Below, one piece after another: positions 1-18,682 of a stretch of DNA of 64,000 nucleotides. The position numbers and the translations under genes were made by a program. The DNA lies in the NCBI RefSeq assembly GCF_932294415.1, contig NC_065536.1, forward strand, positions 18,535,974 to 18,599,973, written 5' to 3'. This DNA comes from Quercus robur (taxonomy: Eukaryota; Streptophyta; Magnoliopsida; Fagales; Fagaceae). Position 1 is the first letter of the stretch; each line of letters opens with the position of its first letter. The notes beneath the pieces were generated by a model that worked only from the letters and a program-made list of their open reading frames with translations, had not been told where the DNA came from and ran no database searches.

Positions 1-2130
1 AACGTGAAATTTTTTTTGCTCAAAGAGCAACTAAAATAGATTCTTGCAATTTCATAAAATTGACAAAAATATTCCAAAACACAATCACTTCTAAATTCAA
101 TTTCACAACTTATTGACTTGTGTGATTGTGAATGATCGACTGAAAGTGGTGGGTTACACAAGTCACTAGTGAGCAGAAAATATCGAACATTTACAATTGC
201 ACAAATTAACAAGTTGTGAAATTGTGTGCACATGCTTGTAGATTCATTCTAAGACGGTGCTATATCAATCATTATTTGGAAAGAAAGGTGGTTAGTGAGT
301 ACTAGAATGTCTACATGAACCTTCTTGCTAATGAACAAATCATGATACACATGCCAAAAGGTCAAAAAGAAAATAAGAAAAAAGCTATGATGTTGGCATT
401 CGGCTAAACAAAAAAAGTTAATCATCATCCTCATCATGAACAGGTGAGAATGAAATTGGTATTAATTAAGGATACCAAACTAATCAAGCCATTAATCCAC
501 TAGGCAAATCTTTCATGAATGGCCATAAACTAAAATTCAATTGATCTCTTTGTACAAAAAAAAATGGTTGACATAATGATCTTTGGGCTTTATATGAAGC
601 GGGATCAAGGCATCAAGCTATAGTTTTTCAAAGTTTTTCCTTGTCCTTGATTCACTTTTTTGACTTTGCCAAAGTGTTTCCCCATGAGTTAAGGCAGTCA
701 TGAATCATGATTTTCAACTTTTTCATTTTTCTTCAAAATGATTTAACATTCTTTGCATGTCTCTCCCAGGCTGAACTGCATCAAAGTCTTAAAAGAGAGA
801 GAAAATCAAAGCCACGCTACATAGCTAGTGAGGACAAAAAAAATCAAAGCCTTTTTCTTTTTTATTACTCATTTGAAATTAATACTAGGATATCATATTC
901 TTCTAAATTCTAATGCGGTTGAGGCACGCGCTTAGCCTATTAGTGGGGTGCAATAATTCACTTGGCCAACAGCCTATCTTCTGCGGGACCTACAGAATAC
1001 AGACTCAGACGACACAGCACGTCCACAAAATAGCTGCAACGAGCTTTTGTTAAACAATAAATTTAACAGTCTACTCATAATATATTTCATAAATTTTTTT
1101 CTCACAAATATGTCAAAAATTTGTATATCTAAAGTTAATAATACTTTATGCAAAAAAAAAAAAAAAAAAATGTTAATACAAGTACACCAATCATAATTGT
1201 ATTTGTGGGCTATGGGTTTGACTTCGACAATGAGAAGCGTTGGTGTAACACTGTTTTAGTGCTCATCAACACTCTAATGGAGTTGGGATAGCTATGACTT
1301 ACTAAATCTAATATGTAAAATGCTATTATTGTCACACTAAGATAAGAAATTTATATTTAGCTGATCTCTCATACATTTTCTCATTTAGAAATGAAAAAAA
1401 AAAAATACTATATTATTTTCTCCAAAGATCAAGTTTTGGTGCAATCACAAGTGCATCTTATCAAGAGTGATTGATTTTAGTTTCGAGTATAAGACTGTCT
1501 TCTCTGATTTCTCTAATCTATATTAATTTTGCTAATCTCTCATTGTACCACATCATTCACCTATTTTCAACCCTCTCTACCTTATTTTTAACTTTACTTT
1601 CTCTTATTAATTTTTCAACTTATTGTTATGTTTCTCCAACTTTTCCATTTTATCTTTTCATCTCCCTACTACTCTCTACCTTAATGTCACACTTCCTCTA
1701 TCCTTTTATCTTCCATTATTTTTTTTGGCACTTTTTATTCTCTTCCTCTTACTATAAATTAGTCATTTTCTATCTCATTCTAGACATATTTTTCCCTCAC
1801 AAAAAAATGTTACAAAGCATGACTTGAATAATTTGGTATTTATTACCATATCTTTTATTTTTAATTTTTTTTCCTTCTTATCTTATTTTCTATAAACTTG
1901 TTATTCACTCTCACATTCTCTCATGAAAATTGATTATTCTCTCTCTCTCTCTCTCTCACATATTTTTTATTCTTTTTTGCAACTCTATTTTAAGTTAATG
2001 AATTTTTTTTATAACTCTATTTTGGGTTAATATGTTTTGGTATTGTGTTTTTGAGTTCTCTATCATAATTACAAAATAATTATATTTTTTCATATATCAT
2101 GTGGGTTTACGACTAGTATATTATTTGGAA
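1..2130. other. Intergenic, no gene recognised
   Basis: AT-rich DNA with short A and T runs. Small open frames here (for example 707-913 and 1471-1827) are low-complexity or T/C-rich and resemble no protein I know. A (CT)n microsatellite lies at about 1938-1957 and a small foldback near the left edge is listed separately. Nothing else is supportable. Confidence 0.6.
98..227. repeat. Small foldback (inverted repeat), MITE-like
   Basis: The stretch starting AATTTCACAACTT at 98 is matched on the other strand by the stretch ending AAGTTGTGAAATT near 222. The match runs over about 35 bases with few differences, leaving a spacer of roughly 60 bases. This resembles a miniature inverted-repeat element. 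No clear target-site duplication was found and the family is not known. Confidence 0.4.
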
Positions 2131-2312
2131 AATTTTAGAAATACAAACTTTTTTTACAAAATTTTTTACAAACGGCTAATGTGGTGAGTGATTATTGGTA
2201 GATAAAAAAGTGATATTATTAGTAGGTCCAAATGAGAACCAGTAAGAAGTTGGCCACAACAACAATTTGTAAAAATATTATAAAATAGTTTATGATTGTA
2301 GCATTACTCATA
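2131..2312. mobile_element. MITE-like element with imperfect terminal inverted repeats
   Basis: The left side (about 2131-2175) and the reverse complement of the right side (about 2255-2312) align imperfectly over about 45 bases. Both arms carry the core TTTTTACAAA near a GTGG step. There is no coding capacity. It looks like a decayed non-autonomous DNA transposon; boundaries are approximate. Confidence 0.4.
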
Positions 2313-3515
2313 TTATTTTGTACTGGTTAAGACTTAAGACCATATTAATGCTCCACAATTTTGGCAAATATGAAGGGTATATTGGTCATTTCAAGTGAAC
2401 AAAATAGCACCAGATGATGAGCCTCGTGATTGGGGGACAGTTGGTTGCAAATCAGGGGGGTCATGGGGAGATGGTCCGGGGTCCATTTTGTTTCTCTTGT
2501 TTGGTCTTTTTTCATCCACACTCAATGCAGCTTGGCCAAAAAAAAATTAATTATTATTTTTGGTAGTATATAGTAGTAGATAAATACGATAAATTATAGT
2601 AGTTTATTGGGTCCATTGGATAAATAATTCTAGACCCCTTCATATACAATGTATTTTCATTTGGATCCGAGCTATCTCGAGCCAATTCCTAACATCTATA
2701 TACTACTACATACTTGGTGTAATTTTTAGGTTTTTCTGACAGTTAGACCCACTTTTATAAATTTAATTTTCTTCTCTTTATTTTCTCTGAAAATAGTTAG
2801 AAAGCATCTTCTCAAAAAAAAATGAAAATAAAAATAGCAAGCAAAAAAGGGAACGTATCTATAAATTACAAAGTAGTTTGTCTTAATATGAAAAAGCCAA
2901 CTATTTTGATAATGAGATGTAATTTATAGGGGACTAATATTAAATCAATAGTCAAAATATTAGGCATGCTAAATCAGTAGTCAAAATATGACAGTCAAGT
3001 TGAGTTTAGCATTAGGTTGCTTAAACTTGGTTTGTTTGTTTTACATATTCTCGAACAAGCACTTAAAACGAATTTGATTGAAAGTTGACCTCATGTAAGC
3101 TTGGTTTCTTTGAAAGTTAGTGTCAAGGAGAGCCAAGTAGCATGTTCATCAAGCCTAGTTTGTTGTCTTTCGGGTTAAGTTATATTAGGTTATTTAAACA
3201 ACCATTCCTATAAAAAAAAAAGTGATTTAAACAACCCTTTCAAGACAATATCAAGCAGTTGCCAGTTGGGTTTGATTTATAACCCTCAATACCAATTAAA
3301 TTTGACAACATTAGTAAATATATCTAACAAAAAGCAAGGAAAAAGATATTGAAGCTAAATTCTTTGAAAGAACTCAACTACACATCTACACCACAGAGTT
3401 TCAAAACTTTTGACATTAATTATTGGTATAAAAAATAAAATAAAAGAAATTGCATTACATATTTATATAAGCAAATGAAAGGGATGATACGATAACAAAT
3501 AACAGAAACACTTAA

Positions 3516-3656
3516 GAGTCCATTTGGTAATGTTATTCTAGTAATGTTGTTTAAGTGTTATGAAAATACATGTTGATAAAAAAGTGTTATGGAAATAGGT
3601 GTTGTATTATTTAAACAACGAAAACTGTTGTTTAAATACCCCTACCAAACACCCCC
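3516..3656. mobile_element. Short MITE, PIF/Harbinger-like by flanks
   Basis: About 141 bp with ends GAGTCCATTTGGTA at 3516 and TACCAAACACCCCC at the right, which pair as imperfect inverted repeats sharing TTTGGTA. Both sides are flanked by TTAA, which contains the TTA target typical of PIF/Harbinger and Tourist elements. The interior has shorter inverted motifs around GTTGTTTAAA. There is no ORF. Confidence 0.55.
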
Positions 3657-3660
3657 TTAA

Positions 3661-4796
3661 TTGCCAATGATCTTTACCCTTTTAACTAGGAGAGAACACG
3701 GTTCAGTGTGGTCAGTTTTGGGGTGATTTTTTAGTCGCACTGCTAAGATTGATGTTCTTAGAATTGGAATCGTTATCATGTTGCTGATGTTGGCTTTCTA
3801 GCAACATTGGAGGCTTTTTTTTTTTTTTTTTTTCCTTGTTAGTACAGTTGATCAAATTTTGAAACCCATAACCTAGTTTTGAAACCCACAACTAGAACCT
3901 AAAGAGAGCAAGTCTAGTTGCAATTAGAGCAAATAAGGATGAGAGAGAGAGAGAGAGAAGTTTAAACAGGTTTGTGGTGTGAGTAGATATGGGTTGTGGG
4001 TTGAGAGAGAAGTGTGTGTGTGTATATATGAAAATACCTAAGTTGATGGTGGTGTGTGGTGTGGTGTAGTTGTCAGAATTTTGAAATGGCAACTAGCCAC
4101 TGTATCGGTTGAAGTAAAAAAATCTAAGCCACCCTAGTCACTATCGGAATCTCTTTGTGGTGGCTAGATTGGTGCAAAATCAACTAAATGGGTTGGTCTC
4201 GAATCAGTTGTGAACACACTTACTTTTGGCCAATTGGTGTAGCATTTGGATTTTGAACATGAACAAGCCATTTTTGATTTGATCAAATTGGGTTTCAAAG
4301 CTTTAAATTGATAACATTCGAAATGGATCAAACTCACATCCTTCTTGAACTGTCGATTGGAATCATTTTGTTTTTATCGAGTCTACTTGTTGTTGATAAC
4401 AATGACCACAATAAGGGCAACAACTAACTAAACAACATTGAAAGAGAGAGAGAGAGAGCTAGGCACCACAAGGCATTTCTAATGATCACAATTTGGTGTC
4501 CAATGGTGGTAGTAGTAGAGGATGAGACTTGTTAGATTTGACTTTCAACAATGAGACATAATTGGTTAATCAAATTCAACAGTTGAGTCCTGCCTTAATC
4601 TAAACCTAACTTAACTAGTTACAAATGTGAAATTCAATACTAACCTTAAGTCCTGATTGAAATTGACCAAAATGAATCCATTGATTCCAATTGGATGGGC
4701 GGATCAGGTCAGGTTTTTTTTTAATGAACTTTTTTTATTAGGAACAGTTGATTGTTTAAACAACCTTTAATTATCTAAAATATAAGAAGGGTTGTG
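3661..4796. other. Intergenic, no gene recognised
   Basis: Contains a T run at about 3816-3833, (GA)n tracts near 3939-3957 and 4443-4458, and GT-rich sequence around 4012-4060. No coding signal or recognisable element apart from these simple repeats. Confidence 0.5.
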
Positions 4797-4973
4797 TTAA
4801 CAGGCACCGCACGGTACCTGTTAAGCACACCTTTTTCTGAAAAAAATTGTCTTCTTTATCAATTTATGTTACTTTTTCAGTTTACAGGTATTATTTTAGG
4901 ATATTTTTTTTTTTTTCTGCCAAATATTTTTTGTTTTTTTCTGCCTTAACCAGCACCAAGCGGTGCTGGTTAA
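4797..4973. mobile_element. Miniature element with a hairpin at each end
   Basis: The left end (4797-4824, TTAACAGGCACCG...CTGTTAA) is almost self-complementary. The right end (4946-4973, TTAACCAGCACC...GGTTAA) is also self-complementary, and the two ends are inverted copies of each other. The interior is about 120 bp, T-rich and non-coding. I read it as a non-autonomous DNA element with palindromic termini, lying about 360 bp upstream of the kinase gene's likely TATA box. The superfamily is not assigned. Confidence 0.5.
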
Positions 4974-5340
4974 CATTCTCCATATAAGAATATGAAAAGA
5001 AGGGGGAAAATAAAGTGTCATTCAAACAACACAACCGAAAAAGAGGAAAAGAGAAAGGCACATATCTAAAATACTAAGAATATAAATAAGAAAAAAAAAA
5101 AAAAAAGAAGAGAGGAAATTATGTAAAACCCCACATAAAAGCTGACAATTGTACTAGAAGAGACCACCTTGCACTAATTTCTCTCTTTTCTGCAGACTTT
5201 AACTAGTATCCATGTAGGCATGTACAAGAAGATGCACCAGTAGTTCTTGACTCTAGATTCTTCAAGTATTCCCTATCGACCCCCCCCACAATCCAACAAT
5301 CTCATTTTCACTCCTTTTCACAACACAGAAACTGAAAAGC

Positions 5341-5352
5341 ATATATAACCCA

Positions 5353-5390
<38 letters not shown>
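5341..5390 (+). promoter_or_regulatory. Probable TATA box and CT-rich initiator of the NEK gene
   Basis: ATATATAA at 5341-5348 is followed after a few bases by a long (CT)n run to about 5389, a common arrangement at plant start sites. The first NEK coding exon begins at 6646, so the leader would be about 1.25 kb of genomic sequence, probably with an intron. A plausible donor is at 5863 and a plausible acceptor ends at 6613; neither is proven. Confidence 0.5.
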
Positions 5391-5638
5391 TCACAACTGA
5401 ATCACAACATTACACATCATTCCCATTTTGACCCATCACTCTCTCTGTCTTTTTCTCTCTTTTCTTTTGCTAAAATATAAATATTTGTTAAACTTATACA
5501 TATTGTGTCTACCAAAAGAAAAAGAAAAAACCTCTATACATTGTAGTTTTATAATATTTCTCTTTTTTTTATTATTATCATTAAAAAAAGCAATGTAATC
5601 TCTCTCTTTAAGTTTGTCAGTTTGTGTGTAGAAAGGGA

Positions 5639-5821
5639 ATGGCGAAAGAGGCAGTGCGACTTCCTCCACTGTTGTTTCTTGAGCTAGTACCTGTCTTGCA
5701 ACTCTGTCGTCTTCTTCTTCAACTTGCTCTGGCTTCTTCCAATGTGGTGCCTCGAACTCTGCTGCTTCTCCTTCTTTTTCTCTTTGTCTCTTCCGCTCTC
5801 ATTGTGATCTCTCCTCTCTGA
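5639..5821 (+). CDS. Possible upstream ORF in the NEK leader
   Basis: An open frame of 60 codons starts at the ATG at 5639; another in-frame ATG lies upstream at 5624. It falls between the likely TATA/CT start region and the NEK start codon, in what should be the 5' leader exon. The predicted peptide is very leucine- and valine-rich with no domain I recognise. It could reduce kinase translation as a uORF, or it may be a chance frame in CT-rich leader DNA. I lean to a leader ORF of unknown effect. Confidence 0.25.
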   Translation: MAKEAVRLPPLLFLELVPVLQLCRLLLQLALASSNVVPRTLLLLLLFLFVSSALIVISPL

Positions 5822-6645
5822 TCCACTTTTATCTCCTCCCCACACCCCACATTCCCTTTCAAGGTGCATTTACCATTTCTGGGTTTTACTCACAGATTCA
5901 CTCACCCTTTTCTTGTATACATGTATGTATGTACGTATTTATGTGTGTGTATGTGTGTGTGTGTGCGTGTGATGCATTCTGTGTACACATTGGATCTTTG
6001 TTTGGGTTTCTGAGGAGTTTGTGGTCTGAGATTGCTTCTCTATCTAGATATTTTACCTTTTTCATGATGTAGACAGTGTTTGGTTTCTGAGAAAATGTTA
6101 GAATGTAAACTATCTAGTTATTTTTTTGGAATAAATATTTGAGACCCTTTGGCTTACTGGGTTGGTTTTTACACAAAAATTCAAACTTTATTGAGTATTT
6201 ATTCATTTCACTATTTCGTCAAATGATATCTTTGACCAATGTGGTTTCATAGCGAGCTTTAAAAGTTAAATCTTTTGCTTTGTATTTTTTTTTAAAAAGA
6301 AATAACTGATTTTGGTTTTGAAGGGTCTCTTTAATTTCTTACATTATCTCTTTAAAGTGAGAAGTATTTTATTTGTTACAATGCGGTTATTTGTTTCACA
6401 AGAAAAAAGGAAAAAAAGAAGAAAGAATTTTACTTTATAAGCATATGGGATTATTGAGTAACTTGGCAGATTAGTGTAGCTTTCCTTTGTTTTTACTTTG
6501 CTGCATTCATTTCACTTTCAAACTTCAGTACATTCCAAGAATCATCTTTTGAAGCATGATCCATGGTGTTGTGAATATGTAGTGGGAATTTTGAAGTGTT
6601 TTGGCATATGCCCAGAAGAAGAGGAATATAGAGGCTATCACTCAC

Positions 6646-14968
<8,323 letters not shown>

Positions 14969-16379
14969 ATCTAGCTCTAACAATTTATAGAGTCGGCTCT
15001 ATTTTGTTTGACGTATAGAGGCACTAGGAGCTTAGGCAGATTCTGATATCATAGGTTTTTGATAGATTTTCATGCCTCTTCCATATTCATCAATGTTTCA
15101 AGTTTAAGACTTTCATTGAGATGGTAATTAGGTATCATGTGTCATGGATTTGTATTGTAGCTTAACAAATTAGATGAGGTAACAGAAGTATTCTGATATG
15201 TACAAACGTTTCTTACTGTATTGTTTCAATTCCACCATATCAATGGCTTTGTACTGGCACAATGTCCTAAAGATTCATGAAGATGTATTTTTCTTGCTTG
15301 TTTATTATTTTCTTCTTTTCTGTTGTTATGGTCCAAAATTTCTTTCTTGTGGTTGACGAACATTCAGGTACTTTCTATTGGTTCAACTGGTCATTTATGC
15401 CTGGTGTATGGCTAGCTTAGCCAAGACTTTCAGTGGTATGCTGCACAATACTAGCAGAGGGTAAGATCTCTGTGCAGAATCAGAGCCAATCTTTATGTTT
15501 CTGTTATTAATCTTCTAGGGGGCATGGTTTTACCAATCAGATCCTGTATAGAGCGTAATGTAATTATTCAATATTCAAAACCTAGTTTGCTTTGAGCCAA
15601 AATGCAGCCATTTTATTTTATTTTTGGATGATTGAGTTTGGCCCCAAAGAAATGTACCCATTTTTAGAGATGTTGAAAAGCACTATTTACGCACCATGGT
15701 CATATCAGGCCTTTTCCTCAAGAATTGCAAGTGCGTTAGGTTAAGGAAGCAGGAAAAAAGAGAAACTAAAAAGACAACCTATACCTATCTTTCTTCTACA
15801 AATATAGCACCTGACTGAGTGGAAGTGAGAGGCAACTGTGTTCACCTCACAAAACAACACAGGTCAAAGTAAATAAAGACAACTAACTGTTTATTTTTTT
15901 CCCTTATAAAATAAAGGGAGATGACCTAGGGTATAAGTAAACTTTATTGTGATTTATGTGATAATAATTTGGAGGAAAACATGTCCTAGTACTCATTGTA
16001 GGCTTATAGCAGATGCATTCATTTTTTTCCCCCATAATTTTTCCTAGGCAAAGATTTGACTTTAAGATCAGACATAACATATCAGATTCTATTAGGATAT
16101 CTGATTTGGATTTACCATTTTTATAGGACAACAGATTCTTGCAAATGTTTGCGTACACACATGCACATAAGTATGTAAACACACGTATAAATATTTATGC
16201 ATATAGATATATGTACAAATCTGGGATCCCCTGATAATGTCTTGGATATCTTATTACTACACTAGGTATGCATTCAAAATTGAAATGATCTGAATTTGAG
16301 TTGTTTAGGGCCTTGGATTGAATAAAAGAAAATAACCTAGGTACAGTTTAATTCAGCTTAATGGCACTAACTCTGCTCA
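14969..16379. other. NEK 3' flank and intergenic, no further gene
   Basis: The first few hundred bases after the TAA should be NEK 3' UTR (T-rich, with several AATAAT- and ATTATT-like sites). Beyond about 15500 nothing coding is recognisable. The 15904-16182 minus-strand frame has no similarity I know. Confidence 0.5.
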
Positions 16380-17680
16380 TATTTAGTGTGCTCTAACCAG
16401 GCCTTATTGGGGATATGGCTATGAAGATTTACTCAAGAGACTGGCAAGTTATGGAGGAGATTGGTGAGGTTAAAATATTGGGAATGGTGTGTGGAATTGA
16501 TCTTCGCTTACTGTGTGCCACTCATGTGGTTTTTGGTTTAAGAAGGTGATTAGAGCCAGGTGGGACTCGTTTCTGTAATTTGTTAAATATAGTGTTGGAA
16601 ATGCAAGGTGGATAAGATTTTGGAATGATACTTCGTGTGCTGGTAGGAACCCAGCATCTTTGTCATTTTGTCCTCTGAACTATTTTAGTTAGCGACCATA
16701 AAGATGTTATGGTGGGTGATTGCATGGCAGGATGTAATGGTGGAGTTCATTGGAATCCTATTTTTTTGTGAGGCCTGCTCAGGATTAGGAGATGAAAATG
16801 TTTGTAAACTCTATAGAACTGTTGTACTCGGTTAAGTTCGTGTGGAAGACATGGTAAGCTGGATATAGAATAATATGGTTGTTTCAGTGTTCTTACTTCT
16901 TATGAGGTGCTGAAAGGTGGTGTTTCTATATTTTCCTTGGAAGCCAGCATGGAGGACAAAAACTCCTATTAAGATATCTTTCTTTGTGTGGACTGCAGCC
17001 TGGGGGAAAATTCTTACGCTGGATAATCCCATCAAAAGAGTATTGCTAGTGGTAATCTAATGAAAAGAGGAATGGTGATGGTGAATAGGTGTATCATGTG
17101 TAAGAATAGTGAAGAAATTCTGGATCATCTGCTATTGCATATTCTAGTAGCTACAGAGTTGTGGAATTTTATATTTATTGCCTTTGGAATGAAGTGGGTG
17201 ATGCCTAAAATGGTGAAAGGATTATTTCAATGTTGCCATGTATGGAGCTAGAGGAATCTCAGGACGTTTGAGGACCAGGAGCTACCTGAAGAGAGATTCA
17301 CATCAAAGTTTGTGATCTCGATTAAGGAACCTTTGGGTACATGTCCAGTATACTCCACTGGTTCCCTTTGTATGATTTTTTTGCTTTATTGAAATTTCTT
17401 ATTACCTATGTTAGACTTATGGTTAAGTGATTAAATTTATCATTTTCTAATAGTTTAAACTTTTGGGACAATCGGTAATTTAACATGGTATTAGAGTAGG
17501 AGATTTTGAGTTCGATTCCTGTCTTCGCTCTACCTCCCATTTAAAATGTTAAATAAGGGAAGCTTAGGCCCACAAGTGAGGGGGAGTGTTAAACTTATGG
17601 TTAAGTGATTAAATTCATCATTTCCTAATAGTTTAAGCTTTTGGGATAATTGGTAATTTAACAACTTATATTAAAAAAAG
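16380..17680 (+). mobile_element. LINE 3' fragment (L1 type), split by a TRIM-like element
   Basis: About 16400-16450 parallels a segment of the large LINE near 54480 ([13 protein letters not shown]-like). Around 17060-17250 is the zinc-binding reverse-transcriptase tail, RCIMCKNSEEILDHLLLH. The 3' end has the usual TTATTACCTAT tail. The tail is interrupted at 17409 by the miniature LTR element and resumes at 17664 with an A-rich run to about 17680. The coding frame is broken in several places and the 5' part is missing. Confidence 0.65.
17409..17663 (+). mobile_element. TRIM-like miniature LTR retrotransposon, structurally whole, non-coding
   Basis: Two direct terminal repeats of 77 bp (17409-17485 and 17587-17663) both begin TGTTA and end TTAACA. 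Immediately after the left repeat comes TGGTATTAGAGTAGG, close to the initiator-Met tRNA primer site of Copia-type elements. Just before the right repeat is a purine tract, GAGGGGGAG. Flanking pentamers 17404-17408 and 17664-17668 match at four of five bases, as expected of a target duplication. The repeats differ at six of 77 positions, so it is not recent. It carries no gene, as is normal for TRIMs, which would depend on enzymes from elsewhere. Confidence 0.8.
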
Positions 17681-18682
17681 GGCTAAGTGCGGTATTTTAT
17701 GGCATGCTAACTGCTAGAGAAGTTCAAAGCTTTTATGTGAAGTTTCTGCAGATATTTCTGCTGGTGGTTTGAAGGTGAATGTTCGTATAAGTGATAATCG
17801 TATTGTTAGCAAAAAAAGATAATCATATTGCTGTTTACTTCAAGACTGGTTCAACCTAGTGTGATGTACTGGTGGAAATCTCAAATTAGGTTTTTAGGTG
17901 TCAGATCAGATAGAACTTGAAATTTTCCTTTTATATGAGGCAGCAAACTTGTGGTGCTAATGAACTCACTCTTTCATAATGTTGGCATAATTTGATTATA
18001 TATTAGTGAAAGCATGAACCTGCATATTTGTGGTCTTTCACCTAATGTCTAGATGCTAGTTACTTGATTTAAGTTGGAGGCAATGCAGAGACAAGAGAAT
18101 GCTAAAAGAATAAACGAATGTAAGATAATAAGTTACTAACAAGGAGGGAAATGATGGCAGTGTCTGTGGCTGAAGAGATATATATGATCTTGTTACACAA
18201 TCTCTGATGACAAGTGATTTGGTTTTGACAAACCAAATGCCTCTATAGTTTCTTTTTGTAAGAAAGAGATCCATTTCAATCAATTTTTGTTTCTTGAAAT
18301 TCACTTGAGCCTGTACATATACTTGTAGTTTTTTAGGTTCTTCATTGTATGACAGGAACACGATCAAATGCGAGCAGTCAAGAAAAAAAATGAATGAAAA
18401 TTAGTATAAGGATTAAATTCCATGCTCCTTTGTAGTTTTCTTATGACTGGCATAATCCAATGTCTCCTCCTTTCATTTATATTGCAGCCTAATCATTCTG
18501 TAGTTGAAGCTTGAATCATTTGTCTTCCATATGATGATCAATGGCTAGAACAGAGTCATATGGGGCTGCATTCATTAATGAAAGAAATTAGACAAAATGA
18601 AAAAAAAAAGAAAACAAGTTGAAGTCAATAGAATTTAGCAAAGCCCTAGATGATTTCTTACATCATATGCATCAAGATATTG
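17681..18682. other. Intergenic and IQD 3' flank, nothing recognised
   Basis: Unremarkable AT-rich sequence. The part nearest 18682 should be 3' UTR of the minus-strand IQD gene. A 103-codon minus-strand frame at 18056-18367 has no recognisable domain. Confidence 0.45.

Noticed and set aside
1471-1827. 118-codon Leu/Ser/Phe-rich ORF
   Set aside because: T/C-rich low-complexity DNA, no domain, no splice or promoter context.
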